Below, piece after piece: positions 29,932 to 38,586 of a DNA stretch of 64,000 bases. Within the stretch, counting starts at the first letter, position 1, and every line of letters starts with the position of its first letter. This DNA comes from Nocardia xishanensis NBRC 101358 (GTDB taxonomy: Bacteria; Actinomycetota; Actinomycetes; Mycobacteriales; Mycobacteriaceae), in assembly GCF_001613365.1 (NCBI RefSeq), contig NZ_BDCF01000035.1, positions 1 to 64,000 on the forward strand. The letters are read 5' to 3'. The position numbers and the translations under genes are program-made. A model generated the notes under the pieces. It did no database searches. It had not been told where the DNA came from and was given only the letters and a program-made list of their open reading frames with translations.

Positions 29932-30357
29932 ATGAAATTTATGGGTAGGGTCGGCTTCGCCGTCGCGTTGACCGGCCTTGCGGTGGGGTCGGTTCTGGGT
30001 GCGGGGTCTGCGAACGCGGCGGGTCTGCACGCGGCGATCGCGGTGAGCGGTGGCTCCTGGGTGTACGGGGTGAGCGCGAACGCGGCCAGCTTCGACGACG
30101 CCATCGCCCAGGCGGTCGCCAACTGCGGCGCCGCCGACTGCGAGGTGCTCGCCTCGTGGGCGAACGGTTGCGGCGCGCTGGCGGAGAGCAACGAAGGCGT
30201 TGCCGCGGCGTCGGGCCCGAACCGGGCCGAGGCCGAGCGTGCCGCCTACCAGCGGCTCGCTGAGATCACCCCGACGGCGCAGCTCGCCAACGTCGGTTCC
30301 GCCAACCTGAGCGGTGCGCGGATCGTCGAGGTCGTCTGCACGTCGAACGCACGCTGA
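29932..30357 (+). CDS. DUF4189 secreted protein, copy 1
   Basis: A 141-residue exported protein: signal peptide to about residue 29 (cleavage after SANA), then a DUF4189 domain with AQAVANCGAADCEVLASWANGCGALA (cited as residues 62-87) showing the three Cys spacing of the family. DUF4189 proteins are common secreted proteins of Nocardia and mycobacteria with no assigned function. First of three tandem paralogues; unlike the others it lacks the PPFPDLGSASP block near the C-terminus, having NVGSANLSGAR at that place. Confidence 0.85.
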   Translation: MKFMGRVGFAVALTGLAVGSVLGAGSANAAGLHAAIAVSGGSWVYGVSANAASFDDAIAQAVANCGAADCEVLASWANGCGALAESNEGVAAASGPNRAEAERAAYQRLAEITPTAQLANVGSANLSGARIVEVVCTSNAR

Positions 30358-30373
30358 TTCGACCGTGAGATTC

Positions 30374-30406
30374 CGGGCCCGGATCCCCGCGCGGGATCCG
30401 GGCCCG
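30374..30406 (+). terminator. terminator after DUF4189 copy 1
   Basis: Perfect 14-bp stem (CGGGCCCGGATCCC and its complement) with a 5-base loop. The stem core GGGCCCGGATC is the same as in the suf terminator 580 bases upstream. Confidence 0.8.
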
Positions 30407-30588
30407 CTCGCGTATTCCGACCCGTGTGCGTTCGCAGATCGGGGATTTCGATTCGCGAATATCGTGCGCGGAGTCGACGTATTTCTGTACTGCGCGGCCC
30501 GTCCGGCCGAAATCCGCGGAATATATGGACAATTCGGGAAGGCTCGGCAAAGATCTCCCCGTCAACGCTTCTGAACGGAGAGATCCTG

Positions 30589-31014
30589 TTGTCCGTGCTA
30601 CGCAAATCGGCCCTGGCCGTCGCCGTGTCCTCCACCGCCGCCCTGGGGGTCGTCGCCGCCGGTGCGGCCGACGCGGCGCCCAAGTTGTACGGCACTCTCG
30701 CGCTCTCGCCGAGCACCGGCAAAGTGGTGGCCGCGATGGACCACACCAGCCGCGTCCAGGCCGACGCGGCCGCCATCCGCGAATGCGGCGTCTATGACTG
30801 CGATCTGGTGCTGAACATCGTCGACGGCTGCGGCGCCATCGCCCGCGGCGCCGACGGACGCTTCGGCTGGGCCGCCGCCGGCTCCCGCGAGGACGCCGAA
30901 CAGATCGCGATCGCCTCCCTCGGCGAGAGCGCCCCGCCCTTCCCTGACCTCGGCAGCGCGTCACCGCGCGCGGCGCAGGTCGCGGTGTCGGCGTGCACGA
31001 AGAACATCGCCTGA
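30589..31014 (+). CDS. DUF4189 secreted protein, copy 2
   Basis: A 141-residue paralogue of the preceding gene. Signal peptide to about residue 31 (AGAADA), then the DUF4189 domain with IRECGVYDCDLVLNIVDGCGAIA (cited by position 65-87) and PPFPDLGSASPRAAQ before a final Cys. Start chosen at TTG 30589 after GGAGAG; GTG 30595 is an alternative. Closest in sequence to copy 3. Confidence 0.8.
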   Translation: MSVLRKSALAVAVSSTAALGVVAAGAADAAPKLYGTLALSPSTGKVVAAMDHTSRVQADAAAIRECGVYDCDLVLNIVDGCGAIARGADGRFGWAAAGSREDAEQIAIASLGESAPPFPDLGSASPRAAQVAVSACTKNIA

Positions 31015-31106
31015 GGAAACCTTCGGTTCGCGCAGCGGGTTTGGACATTTCCGATGCCGTGGACGATGATCTGACGTCGATAGGCTTTTGAACGGGGAGG
31101 ATTCCA

Positions 31107-31550
31107 ATGTCGTTGTCGCGCAGTCTTTTCGTGGGCGCGATCGCCGCGGGCGCGGTAGTGGCCGGTGCTGGGCCCGCGCTTGCCGAGCAGGCCGAGCCGT
31201 GGGAGACCCGGCTCGGGGATCTCTACGGCGCCATGGCCATTTCGCGCAGCACCGGCGCGGTGTCCTACGCGGTGAACTACGAAAGCCTCGTGGCGGCCGA
31301 CGCCGGAGCGATCGATGAGTGCGGCGCGCGCGACTGCCAGGTGGTCGTCCACTTCCGCAATGCCTGCGGCGCGGTGGCGCAGGGCGCCGACGGACGCTAC
31401 GGCTGGGCCTGGGACGCCACCAAGGGTGGCGCGGAGCGCGCCGCGATCCGGGTGCTCGGCCTCAGCGCCCCGCCGTTCCCCGACCTCGGCAGCGCCTCGC
31501 CGCGCCCGGCGAGCACCGTGCTCTCGGCCTGTACCTCGAACGCCGGCTGA
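31107..31550 (+). CDS. DUF4189 secreted protein, copy 3
   Basis: A 147-residue paralogue with signal peptide to about residue 26 (PALA), an acidic/aromatic linker (EQAEPWETRLG), then DUF4189 with IDECGARDCQVVVHFRNACG and PPFPDLGSASPRPAS. ATG 31107 is preceded by GGGGAGG. The three copies each have their own upstream gap (75-230 bases), so they may be separately expressed. Confidence 0.85.
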   Translation: MSLSRSLFVGAIAAGAVVAGAGPALAEQAEPWETRLGDLYGAMAISRSTGAVSYAVNYESLVAADAGAIDECGARDCQVVVHFRNACGAVAQGADGRYGWAWDATKGGAERAAIRVLGLSAPPFPDLGSASPRPASTVLSACTSNAG

Positions 31551-31632
31551 GTCCGGCCACGCACCCGGTTCGTCGTGGGAATCTTCGGGATGTCGGTTGC
31601 CGACTCGTGATCTTGTTGACAATAGTGGAGGC

Positions 31633-32139
31633 GTGCAGCTTTCCGACGGTGTGATCTCGCTGCGGCCGATCGAGACGTCCGATGCGGAGGCGCATCTGGC
31701 CGGGGCGGACGCCGAGCTGATGCGCAGGCTCGGCGGAGGACGCGGCTCACTGGACGGCGTGATCGCGTACTTCGAGGACTGCGTGGCGAGCTGGGCGGCG
31801 CAGGGACCGCTGCGCACGTTCGCGATCACGGCCTGTGGCGACGCGACCCTCGTCGGAACACTGGATATTCGGATCGGCCGGTCCTATCTGGCCGCGGGAC
31901 AGGCCGACTTGACCTACGGCATCTATCCGGCCTGGCGCGGCCATGGCTATGCGACCAAGGCGGTCATACTCGGGTGCCGTTACCTGGCCCGCACGGGACT
32001 GGCCGAGGAAGTGGTGCTGCGGATCGATCCCGCGAACGCCGCTTCGGTCGGCGTGGCCCGCCGGGCCAGGTTCCACTACCTGCGCAGCAGCGACGAACCC
32101 GGCGAAGGCCCGCTCGACTGGTACATCCAGGCCCTCTGA
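31633..32139 (+). CDS. GNAT family N-acetyltransferase
   Basis: A 168-residue acetyltransferase of the RimJ/RimL type. It begins VISLRPIETSDAEAHL and has the acetyl-CoA pyrophosphate loop RGHGYATKAV followed by a helix, and the C-terminal PANAASVGVARRARF (the usual N-x-x-S motif). GTG start at 31633 after TGGAGG. Substrate unknown. Convergent with metI, 7 bases apart. Confidence 0.82.
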   Translation: MQLSDGVISLRPIETSDAEAHLAGADAELMRRLGGGRGSLDGVIAYFEDCVASWAAQGPLRTFAITACGDATLVGTLDIRIGRSYLAAGQADLTYGIYPAWRGHGYATKAVILGCRYLARTGLAEEVVLRIDPANAASVGVARRARFHYLRSSDEPGEGPLDWYIQAL

Positions 32140-32146
32140 GCGGCGG

Positions 32147-32809
32147 CTATCGGCGCAGCACCTTGTGCGCCAGCCAGTTGCCGAGGAACTGGATGCCCTG
32201 CACCCCGGCGATGATGATCAGTGTGGCGACCAGGGTGACCTGCCAGTCGAAGCGCTGGTACCCGTACACGAGGGCGAAATCGCCGAGCCCGCCGCCGCCG
32301 ACGATGCCCGCCATCGCGGACATGTCGACGATGGCGATCACCACGAAGGTGTAGCCGAGGACCAGCGGGCCGAGCGCCTCGGGGATGAGCAGCGTCAGAA
32401 TGATCCGCAGCGGTCCCGCGCCCACCGCCCGCGCCGCTTCGATCACGCCGGGATCGACGGTCACCAGATTCTGTTCCACGATGCGGGCGATGCCGAACGA
32501 GGCCGCCACGATCATCACGAAGGCGGCCGCCTCGGTGCCGATCGTGGTGCCGACCACCTCCAGCGTCACCGGTCCGAGCGCCGCGAGCAGGATGATGAAC
32601 GGGATCGGCCGCACGACATTCACCAGCACGTTGAGCAGCACGTTGACCGGCGCGTTGGCGAGCAGACCGCCCTTGCGCGTGGTGTGGAGGGCGGTGCCGA
32701 GGAACAGTCCGATCAGCCCGCCCACCACGAAGGTGATCAGGACGAGATAGACGGTGGTGCCGATCGCCTCGGACAGCACCGGACGCAGTTTCTCCCAATC
32801 CGTGTGCAT
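32147..32809 (-). CDS. metI: methionine ABC transporter permease MetI
   Basis: A 220-residue five-to-six-helix permease with the EAA-like loop EAARAVGAGPLRIILTLLIPEA (cited as residues 113-134) that docks to the ATPase. Length and helix spacing match MetI of D/L-methionine importers. Last gene of metQ-metN-metI; two bases after metN. Confidence 0.92.
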   Translation of the reverse strand: MHTDWEKLRPVLSEAIGTTVYLVLITFVVGGLIGLFLGTALHTTRKGGLLANAPVNVLLNVLVNVVRPIPFIILLAALGPVTLEVVGTTIGTEAAAFVMIVAASFGIARIVEQNLVTVDPGVIEAARAVGAGPLRIILTLLIPEALGPLVLGYTFVVIAIVDMSAMAGIVGGGGLGDFALVYGYQRFDWQVTLVATLIIIAGVQGIQFLGNWLAHKVLRR

Positions 32810-32811
32810 CG

Positions 32812-33807
32812 CTACCGCCGCTCCAGTTCGTCGATCACCTTGGCCACCGCGTCGTCCGGCCCGTGCAGGGCCAGCGTGACGCTGCCGAAGGTCTTGTCCT
32901 GCAAGGTGCCCACCCCGCCGTACACCACCTCGAACCGAACGCCGGCGTGCGCGGCGAGCGCGAGGGCGTCGCCGAGCCCTCGGCCGTCGTCGACGTCGAC
33001 GGTCACCAGGGTGCCGCCGTGGCGTTCCCGCAGCTCGGCCAGTTCGCCGGGGTCGGGCCGGTTGTGCAGCACGGTGCCGACGAACGACTTGGTCGGCGCG
33101 GCCTGCGGTGTCGCGAAGACGTCGAAGGTCTCGGCCAGCTCGACGATCCGGCCGTCCGCAAGCACGGCGACCCGGTCGGCCACCGCGCGAACGACGTCCA
33201 TCTCGTGCGTGATCACCACGATGGTGACGCCGAGTTCCCGGTTGATCTTCCGCAGCAGCCGCAGCACCTCGCCGGTGGTTTCCGGGTCCAGCGCCGAGGT
33301 GGCCTCGTCGGCGAGCAGTAGCGCGGGCGAGGTGGCCAGCGCCCGCGCGATGCCGACCCGCTGTTTCTGGCCGCCGGAGAGCTGATCGGGGTAGCTGCGC
33401 GCCTTCTCCGAGAGGCCGACGAATTCGAGCAGTTCGGCCACCCGCGCCTTGCGCTCGGCGCGCGGCCTGCCCGCGACCTTCAACGGGTACTCCACATTGC
33501 CCGCGACGGTCCGCGACCGGAACAGGTTGAACTGCTGGAACACCATCCCGATATCGCGCCGGATGCGCCGAACCCGCGACTCCGGCACTCCGGTGATCGG
33601 CTCGCCGGACACCAGGATGGTGCCGCTGGTCGGCTTCTCCAGCGCGTTGATCAGGCGAACAAGCGTGCTCTTGCCCGCGCCGGAGTAGCCGATCACCCCG
33701 AAGATCTCACCGCGCTCGATGCGCAGATCGATGTCATCCAGCGCGACCTGGCGATCGGCGCCCTTGCCGAAAACCTTGGTGACCCCGTGGAATTCGACCG
33801 CGCTCAC
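32812..33807 (-). CDS. metN: methionine ABC transporter ATPase MetN
   Basis: A 331-residue ATPase: Walker A GYSGAGKST, signature LSGGQKQRVGIA, Walker B LLLADEATSALD and switch His in VVITHEMDVV. The last 80 residues form the NIL regulatory domain (EVVYGGVGTLQDKTFGSVTLAL), where methionine binding shuts down uptake in E. coli MetN. The ATG at 33807 overlaps the end of metQ. Confidence 0.94.
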   Translation of the reverse strand: MSAVEFHGVTKVFGKGADRQVALDDIDLRIERGEIFGVIGYSGAGKSTLVRLINALEKPTSGTILVSGEPITGVPESRVRRIRRDIGMVFQQFNLFRSRTVAGNVEYPLKVAGRPRAERKARVAELLEFVGLSEKARSYPDQLSGGQKQRVGIARALATSPALLLADEATSALDPETTGEVLRLLRKINRELGVTIVVITHEMDVVRAVADRVAVLADGRIVELAETFDVFATPQAAPTKSFVGTVLHNRPDPGELAELRERHGGTLVTVDVDDGRGLGDALALAAHAGVRFEVVYGGVGTLQDKTFGSVTLALHGPDDAVAKVIDELERR

Positions 33808-34676
33808 TTGCCGTCGCGGATGGTCTGCTGCACCCGCTGCAGGATCTGCTCCAGCTCCGGCGCGCTACGCGTCACCGCGACGGCGGTGTTCTTGGTCGAC
33901 TCCGCGTGCGCCGCTTGCACTTCCGGGTCCTTCCAGACGTCGACGATCTGCTTGTAGAGCGGGTTGTCCTTGTTCTCGGCCCTGGTGACGATCACGTTGA
34001 TGTACGGCTCGGCCGCGGGATTCTTCGGATCGTCCTTGTACAGCGCCGAATTCGGGTCGATGCCGGAGCGCTCCAGGAAGGTGTTGTTGATGATCGAGCC
34101 GTCCGTCGAGGCCAGCGACAGCGCCGTCTGCGCCGCGTCGACCGGCGTCACGGTGACTTTCGAGGCGCCCTTGTCGATGTCGGCGGGGGATGGCCGGCGG
34201 CTGTCGCCGGAGAGCTTCAGCAGTCCGGCGGCCTGGAGCACGAACAGCGCCCGCGCCTGATTGGTCGGGTCGTTCGGAATGGCGATCTGGCCGCCCTGCG
34301 GGATGTCGGCCAGTGACTTGTGCTTCTTCGAGTACAAGCCGAGCGGCACGATGTAGGTGGATCCGATCGGGGTCAGCGTGTCGTTGTTGGACACGTTGTA
34401 CTGGCCGAGGAACTGCAGGTGCTGGAACAGGTTGACATCGATCTGTCGTTGCGCGAGCGCGAGATTCGGCTGCTGGTAATCGGAGAAGTTGGTGATCCGC
34501 AGGGTGATGCCCTGATCCTTCGCCTTGCGCTCGAAGACGTCCCAGACGTGGTCGCGGTCGGTGGTGCCGATGCGCACCACCTTGCCGGACGACGCGTCGT
34601 CGGTGCCGCACGCCGTCAGGGTGAGGGCCGCGGTTGCTACCAGGACCGGGATCGCCAGTACCCGATGGAATTTCAC
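33804..34676 (-). CDS. metQ: methionine-binding lipoprotein MetQ
   Basis: A 290-residue substrate-binding lipoprotein. The signal ends in a lipobox LTAC with Cys23, then the NlpA/MetQ fold: VRIGTTDRDHVWDVF, NFSDYQQPNLALAQRQIDVNLFQH and YIVPLGLYSKKHKSLADIPQGG. GTG start at 34676 after GGGAGC. First gene of the importer operon. The methionine ligand is the usual one; other amino acids are possible. Confidence 0.92.
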   Translation of the reverse strand: MKFHRVLAIPVLVATAALTLTACGTDDASSGKVVRIGTTDRDHVWDVFERKAKDQGITLRITNFSDYQQPNLALAQRQIDVNLFQHLQFLGQYNVSNNDTLTPIGSTYIVPLGLYSKKHKSLADIPQGGQIAIPNDPTNQARALFVLQAAGLLKLSGDSRRPSPADIDKGASKVTVTPVDAAQTALSLASTDGSIINNTFLERSGIDPNSALYKDDPKNPAAEPYINVIVTRAENKDNPLYKQIVDVWKDPEVQAAHAESTKNTAVAVTRSAPELEQILQRVQQTIRDGK

Positions 34677-35029
34677 TCGTGCTCCCGAATGCTCGTCGCG
34701 AGGGGACGGGACCGCGCGTTCGCGCCGTCCCGCCTTTTCTGAACCCGGCAATCCAAGCGGTGCGCCCGGCGCGGCGACAAGGATTTCGATAGTGGTGAGC
34801 GGAAACCTCGCGAAGAATTGGACGATCGTCTAGTTTGTCTGCAATTGCGAATGCCGCTGCCGGCGCCCGCGGCGATTGCGGTCTCGTGCGGTGCGGACCA
34901 CCGTGAGGGGGTGGTCCGCACCGGCGCGGCGGGCGGTGTTTGCCTATCGGGTCGCCGGGTAGGCGGTCGGGGAAGCGCACAGGGGAGTTCCCAGCACGCG
35001 GGCGGCTGCCCGCCGACCGAGGAGGCGAC
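34677..35029. other. metQ-alcohol dehydrogenase divergent gap with hairpin
   Basis: A 353-base region without a gene. It contains a perfect 12-bp inverted repeat at 34891-34902/34910-34921 (GTGCGGACCACC and complement, 7-base loop) about 215 bases upstream of metQ and 110 bases before the alcohol dehydrogenase. I could not match it to a SAM riboswitch or known operator. Promoters for both genes must lie here. Confidence 0.45.
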
Positions 35030-36199
35030 ATGCGCGCACTCTGCTGGAACGGTGTCGACGATCTGACGGTCGAAACAGTCGACGAGCCCACGCTGATCAC
35101 TCCGCGCGATGCCATCGTGCGGGTCCGGCTGACCACGACCTGCGGTTCTGACCTGCGCGTCATCGACGGAAGCCTGCCTGGCATGCGCGAAGGCGACGTG
35201 CTCGGTCACGAGTTCATGGGTGAGGTGGTGGAGATCGGCAGGGAGGTCGGCGCGCACGCGGTCGGCGAGCGCGTCGTCGTGCCGTCCTTCATCGGCTGTG
35301 GCGGGTGCTGGTATTGCGCGAACGACCTGCACTCGCTGTGCGACACGACGAACCCGTGCCCCGAACTGCAACAGCCGGTTCTCGGCTTCCCGACGGCGGG
35401 CAGGTACGGGTCCAGCCACCCGCTCAGTGGATATCAGGGCTCGCACGCGCAGTACGTCCGGGTGCCGTTCGCGGACGTGAACTGCTTCGCAGTCCCGGAG
35501 GAAGTGAGCGACGAGCAGGCGCTGTTCTTGTCGGACGCGGTGCCGACGGGATTCATGGGCGCCGACTTCTGCGACATCTCCCCCGGCGACACCGTCGCGG
35601 TGTGGGGGAGCGGCGGCGTGGGTCTGATGGCCGGTCACAGCGCGCGCCTGCTCGGCGCGGAACGGGTGGTGATCATCGATCGGCTGCCCGAACGGCTAGC
35701 CATGGCGCGCAAGGAGTTCGACGCGGAGACGATCGACTGCACCGCCGTGGAGAGCGTGCCGGAGGCGCTGCGCGAAGCGACCGGCGGGCGAGGACCCGAC
35801 GCATGCATAGACGCCGTCGGGATGGGTGGGCACGGTACAGGTCTGCACCGGATCTACGACCGCGCCAAACAGCTGCTGCACGGGGAGACCGATCGCGCGA
35901 CGGCGCTGCGCGAGGCGATTCTGGCCGTTCGCAAGGGCGGTGTCGTCGCGGTGCTCGGCGTCTACGACCTGCTGGACAAGTTCCCGATGGGTGCGGTGAC
36001 CACCAAGAACGTGACCATCCGCACCGCGCAGCAGTACGGCCAGCGGTACGTGCCGCTGTTGTTCGACTACGTCCGCCGCGGGGAGCTCGACCCGGCATAT
36101 CTGATCACCCACGACATGCCGCTCGAGGACTCGGTCAGCGGCTACGACCTGTTCGAGAACAGGCGTGAAGGGTGCGTCAGGGTCGTCTTCCGCCCGTGA
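35030..36199 (+). CDS. zinc-dependent alcohol dehydrogenase (formaldehyde dehydrogenase-like)
   Basis: A 389-residue medium-chain dehydrogenase. The catalytic zinc site is suggested by CGSD and GHEFMGEV, and the structural zinc by GCGGCWYCANDLHSLC. The NAD-binding motif is WGSGGVGLMAGHSARLLGA. A longer C-terminal lobe with MGGHGTGLHRIYDRAKQLLHGETDRA is characteristic of the FDH-like branch rather than ethanol dehydrogenases. ATG 35030 follows GAGGAGG. Monocistronic by context; the substrate is open. Confidence 0.85.
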   Translation: MRALCWNGVDDLTVETVDEPTLITPRDAIVRVRLTTTCGSDLRVIDGSLPGMREGDVLGHEFMGEVVEIGREVGAHAVGERVVVPSFIGCGGCWYCANDLHSLCDTTNPCPELQQPVLGFPTAGRYGSSHPLSGYQGSHAQYVRVPFADVNCFAVPEEVSDEQALFLSDAVPTGFMGADFCDISPGDTVAVWGSGGVGLMAGHSARLLGAERVVIIDRLPERLAMARKEFDAETIDCTAVESVPEALREATGGRGPDACIDAVGMGGHGTGLHRIYDRAKQLLHGETDRATALREAILAVRKGGVVAVLGVYDLLDKFPMGAVTTKNVTIRTAQQYGQRYVPLLFDYVRRGELDPAYLITHDMPLEDSVSGYDLFENRREGCVRVVFRP

Positions 36200-36386
36200 G
36201 GGGTCGGCAGGCATCCACTCGAGGTCCGGACGAAGCGTGAAAATTGGACTACTGGCACGAACGGTCCCCCCGAATTCCGCACTTCGAGGCGCTGACCACG
36301 TGCAATTTGCCGAAAGATAGCGCATTCTGTGTTATGGGTCGGGGTGCTCGTTGTGATGACGGTACTTCGGATCGGGAACACGCATC

Positions 36387-37100
36387 ATGGCCACGCCATA
36401 TGGACAACAGGCGCTGTGGAACGGATCGTACTCAGCAGTACATGAGCGTGCGCGACCACAGCCGGACGGTGGTGCCACTCTGGGCCATCGGGACCGGCAC
36501 GGCGGCTGGCGCGAGATTCCACTCGATCACGGCGCCACCCGGATGACGATCGGGCGGTCGGAGGCCGCCGATATCACCGTGACGGCCGATGCGACCGTTT
36601 CACGTCTGCACGCCATCATCGAACGCGTCGGCGGCCGCTGGGTCGTCATCGACAACGGTTTGTCGATGAACGGGACCTTCGTCAACGGCGAACGGATCGG
36701 CGGATTCCGGAAACTCGAGTCCGGCGATTCGATTCGCCTCGGAAAATCGGTGTTCGTCTTCACCGACGGTCGACCGTCCGAGGACGAGAAAACGGTGGTC
36801 CAGGTCAGGCTGCCGACCCGGAATGCGCTGACCGACGCCCAATATCTGATTCTGGAAGCGCTGTGCCGCCCGTACGACTCGCAGACCACGTTCACCTACC
36901 CCGCGTCGAACTGGCAGATTGCCCATGATCTGTGCCTGAGCGTCGCGACGGTCAAAACCCACATGCGAGCGTTGTTCAAGATTTTCGACGTCGAAGCCCT
37001 GCCGCCGAATCAGAAACGAGTGTTCCTGGTCGAACGTGCCATGGAGAGCGGCGTGATCGACTACCACGATCGGGTAGGGCCCCGGCCGGTAGTTCGGTGA
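36387..37100 (+). CDS. FHA-domain protein with C-terminal HTH
   Basis: A 237-residue protein. The FHA domain (about 50-130) has the phosphothreonine-binding GRSEAAD, SRLHAII and GLSMNGTFVNG motifs. The C-terminal part (about 145-215) contains a LuxR-like helix-turn-helix (HDLCLSVATVKTHMRALFKIF). This suggests a regulator recruited by Ser/Thr kinase phosphorylation to act on DNA. No kinase gene is nearby. ATG 36387 lacks a clear ribosome site; the upstream 187 bases are AT-rich and probably promoter. Confidence 0.8.
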   Translation: MATPYGQQALWNGSYSAVHERARPQPDGGATLGHRDRHGGWREIPLDHGATRMTIGRSEAADITVTADATVSRLHAIIERVGGRWVVIDNGLSMNGTFVNGERIGGFRKLESGDSIRLGKSVFVFTDGRPSEDEKTVVQVRLPTRNALTDAQYLILEALCRPYDSQTTFTYPASNWQIAHDLCLSVATVKTHMRALFKIFDVEALPPNQKRVFLVERAMESGVIDYHDRVGPRPVVR

Positions 37101-37107
37101 TGTCCGG

Positions 37108-37135
37108 TTCGCGGCCTCGGCGCCGCGGCCGCGAA
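37108..37135. terminator. hairpin between FHA and protease genes
   Basis: Inverted repeat TTCGCGGCC / GGCCGCGAA (9 bp, 10-base loop that can pair further) between convergent genes; probable shared terminator. Confidence 0.6.
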
Positions 37136-37169
37136 GGCGGCGACTCCTTTCCGTCTGTGCGGTGGCGCG

Positions 37170-37838
37170 CTAGATCGGGTGGAAGCCCGCGCCGACGCCG
37201 CCGCGTGCGTCGATGTCATCGATGATGGCGGCCATGTTCCCGCCCAATTGCGGTCCGAGGCACGGCACGTACAGGTAGCCGTTGACCATGCCGACCAACG
37301 TCGTCCCGACCACGACCGGCGCGCCGGAGTCGCCGGGGAGGACGCAGATCTGGGTCCATGCCCAGTTGTTGGTCTGGAACACATCGCCGTAGGCCAGTCC
37401 ACAGGTCTGGCCCGTGGTGTAGCCCTGCTTGCAGGCGATATCCGGGAACTGCGCCGGACCGCCCAAATCGGTGATCGTCGTGTTGCCCACCCGGTTCACG
37501 GGGACGACGCGCTCCGCATCGAACTCGATGACGGCGTAATCCATGTCCGCGTTCGTGTAGGCGAAGGTGCCCACGACGCCGGCGTCGCGGTTGGCGTCGG
37601 CGGTGATCGAGTCACCCGCCGCACTACAGTGACCCGCGGTGAGGCCGACCAGCCGGCCAGCGGCATCGTGCCCGATCGTGGTGAGCGTGCAGATGCCCTG
37701 GTCGGCGACGATGATGCCAGAGCCGCCGCCGAGCACCGCCGGGTCCGCGGCATGCGCGATGCCTACTTGCGCCCCGGCCGGCATTACGCCTGCCGCGAGT
37801 GCGATGGCGGCCACTGCGAGTTTCCTGAACATGTCCAT
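37170..37838 (-). CDS. secreted chymotrypsin-like serine protease (S1 family)
   Basis: A 222-residue exported protease. Signal peptide to about residue 30 (GIAHA), then a catalytic domain with the triad visible as His70 (TAGHC), Asp100 (ADMDYAVIEF) and Ser171 (GDSGAP). The Cys pairs C50/C71, C136/C146 and C165/C193 fit disulfides. Very short propeptide if any, unlike streptogrisins. Likely degrades proteins outside the cell. An AT-rich upstream region separates it from the next minus-strand gene. Confidence 0.87.
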   Translation of the reverse strand: MDMFRKLAVAAIALAAGVMPAGAQVGIAHAADPAVLGGGSGIIVADQGICTLTTIGHDAAGRLVGLTAGHCSAAGDSITADANRDAGVVGTFAYTNADMDYAVIEFDAERVVPVNRVGNTTITDLGGPAQFPDIACKQGYTTGQTCGLAYGDVFQTNNWAWTQICVLPGDSGAPVVVGTTLVGMVNGYLYVPCLGPQLGGNMAAIIDDIDARGGVGAGFHPI

Positions 37839-37969
37839 CCCATCGCTGGGGCCGCGATGCTCCCGTGCGGCGCGAATGACGTCGGCACATTTTCTTTTCG
37901 CACAAGACCTATCGGCGCGACGGCCTCAGGCCTTGTCGTTGTGTTTTCTCTGGCATCGAATCCGGTCGA

Positions 37970-38023
37970 AGTGCTTGTCCTTGTTCAAGCACTATTACTA
38001 CAAGTCACCACACCTGGTGGTGA
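37970..38023 (-). terminator. tandem hairpins after the small Trp-rich gene
   Basis: Two adjacent inverted repeats: TCACCAC/GTGGTGA (38005-38023) and AGTGCTTG/CAAGCACT (37970-37993). On the minus strand they follow the stop at 38064 by 40 bases, fitting a terminator, and lie upstream of the protease promoter. Confidence 0.55.
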
Positions 38024-38063
38024 GTGACGCGCGGCGTACTCGGCATTGTCGCGACGTTGCGAG

Positions 38064-38315
38064 TTATACCAAGCAGATGCCCGTACCGAGGGGGAAGATC
38101 GGGAAGACGAAGCATACCCACCACAAGAACGGGTTCCACCACAACAAGGCCGGTTGGACTTGATCGGGTGCGGGAACCGGGTCCGAGACGGGCGCGATCT
38201 GAACGGGCGCGGGGGGTTCGACTGCCGGGGCTGAGGTAGCAACGCCTGAGCCGAGGGCGATCATAGGTGCCACCGCTACCGCTGCGACGGCTGCGCGGAA
38301 TTTGGTTGATTTCAT
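38064..38315 (-). CDS. small secreted Trp-rich protein, unknown
   Basis: An 83-residue protein: signal peptide (1-29, ending VATSA), a Pro-rich linker (PAVEPPAPVQIAPVSDPVPAP), then a hydrophobic tail of about 30 residues with four Trp, several Phe and Pro, and two Cys (positions near 68 and 81). ATG 38315 is preceded by AAGGAAAG. Not recognised. The tail could be a membrane anchor, or the mature product could be a short hydrophobic peptide with one disulfide. Confidence 0.65.
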   Translation of the reverse strand: MKSTKFRAAVAAVAVAPMIALGSGVATSAPAVEPPAPVQIAPVSDPVPAPDQVQPALLWWNPFLWWVCFVFPIFPLGTGICLV

Positions 38316-38586
38316 GATCTTTCCTTCAACTGAGCGCTTTCGGGACACCCGGAAAGGCATCCCGGAATGACACCTTCAACTCTTCTCGCAGCGTGCGCGA
38401 AAGATCTTCCTCCCGCGGGTTGGAAATGCTCAGACCTCGGGTTGGATCGCCGAGTGGCATGCCCGCCGCGCGACACGCGGCCACAACCTGCCCGGCCCCG
38501 TCGAGCGCATCGTCTCCGCATTCATCGAACAGTTCGCGAGCCGTGCGCCGCCCTGCCCGCGGACCGAGCAGGGCGGCCGGGCCCCG

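Noticed and set aside
34677-35029. Possible SAM riboswitch upstream of metQ
   Set aside because: Only a single simple hairpin is visible, far from the start; none of the S-box conserved elements could be recognised by eye.
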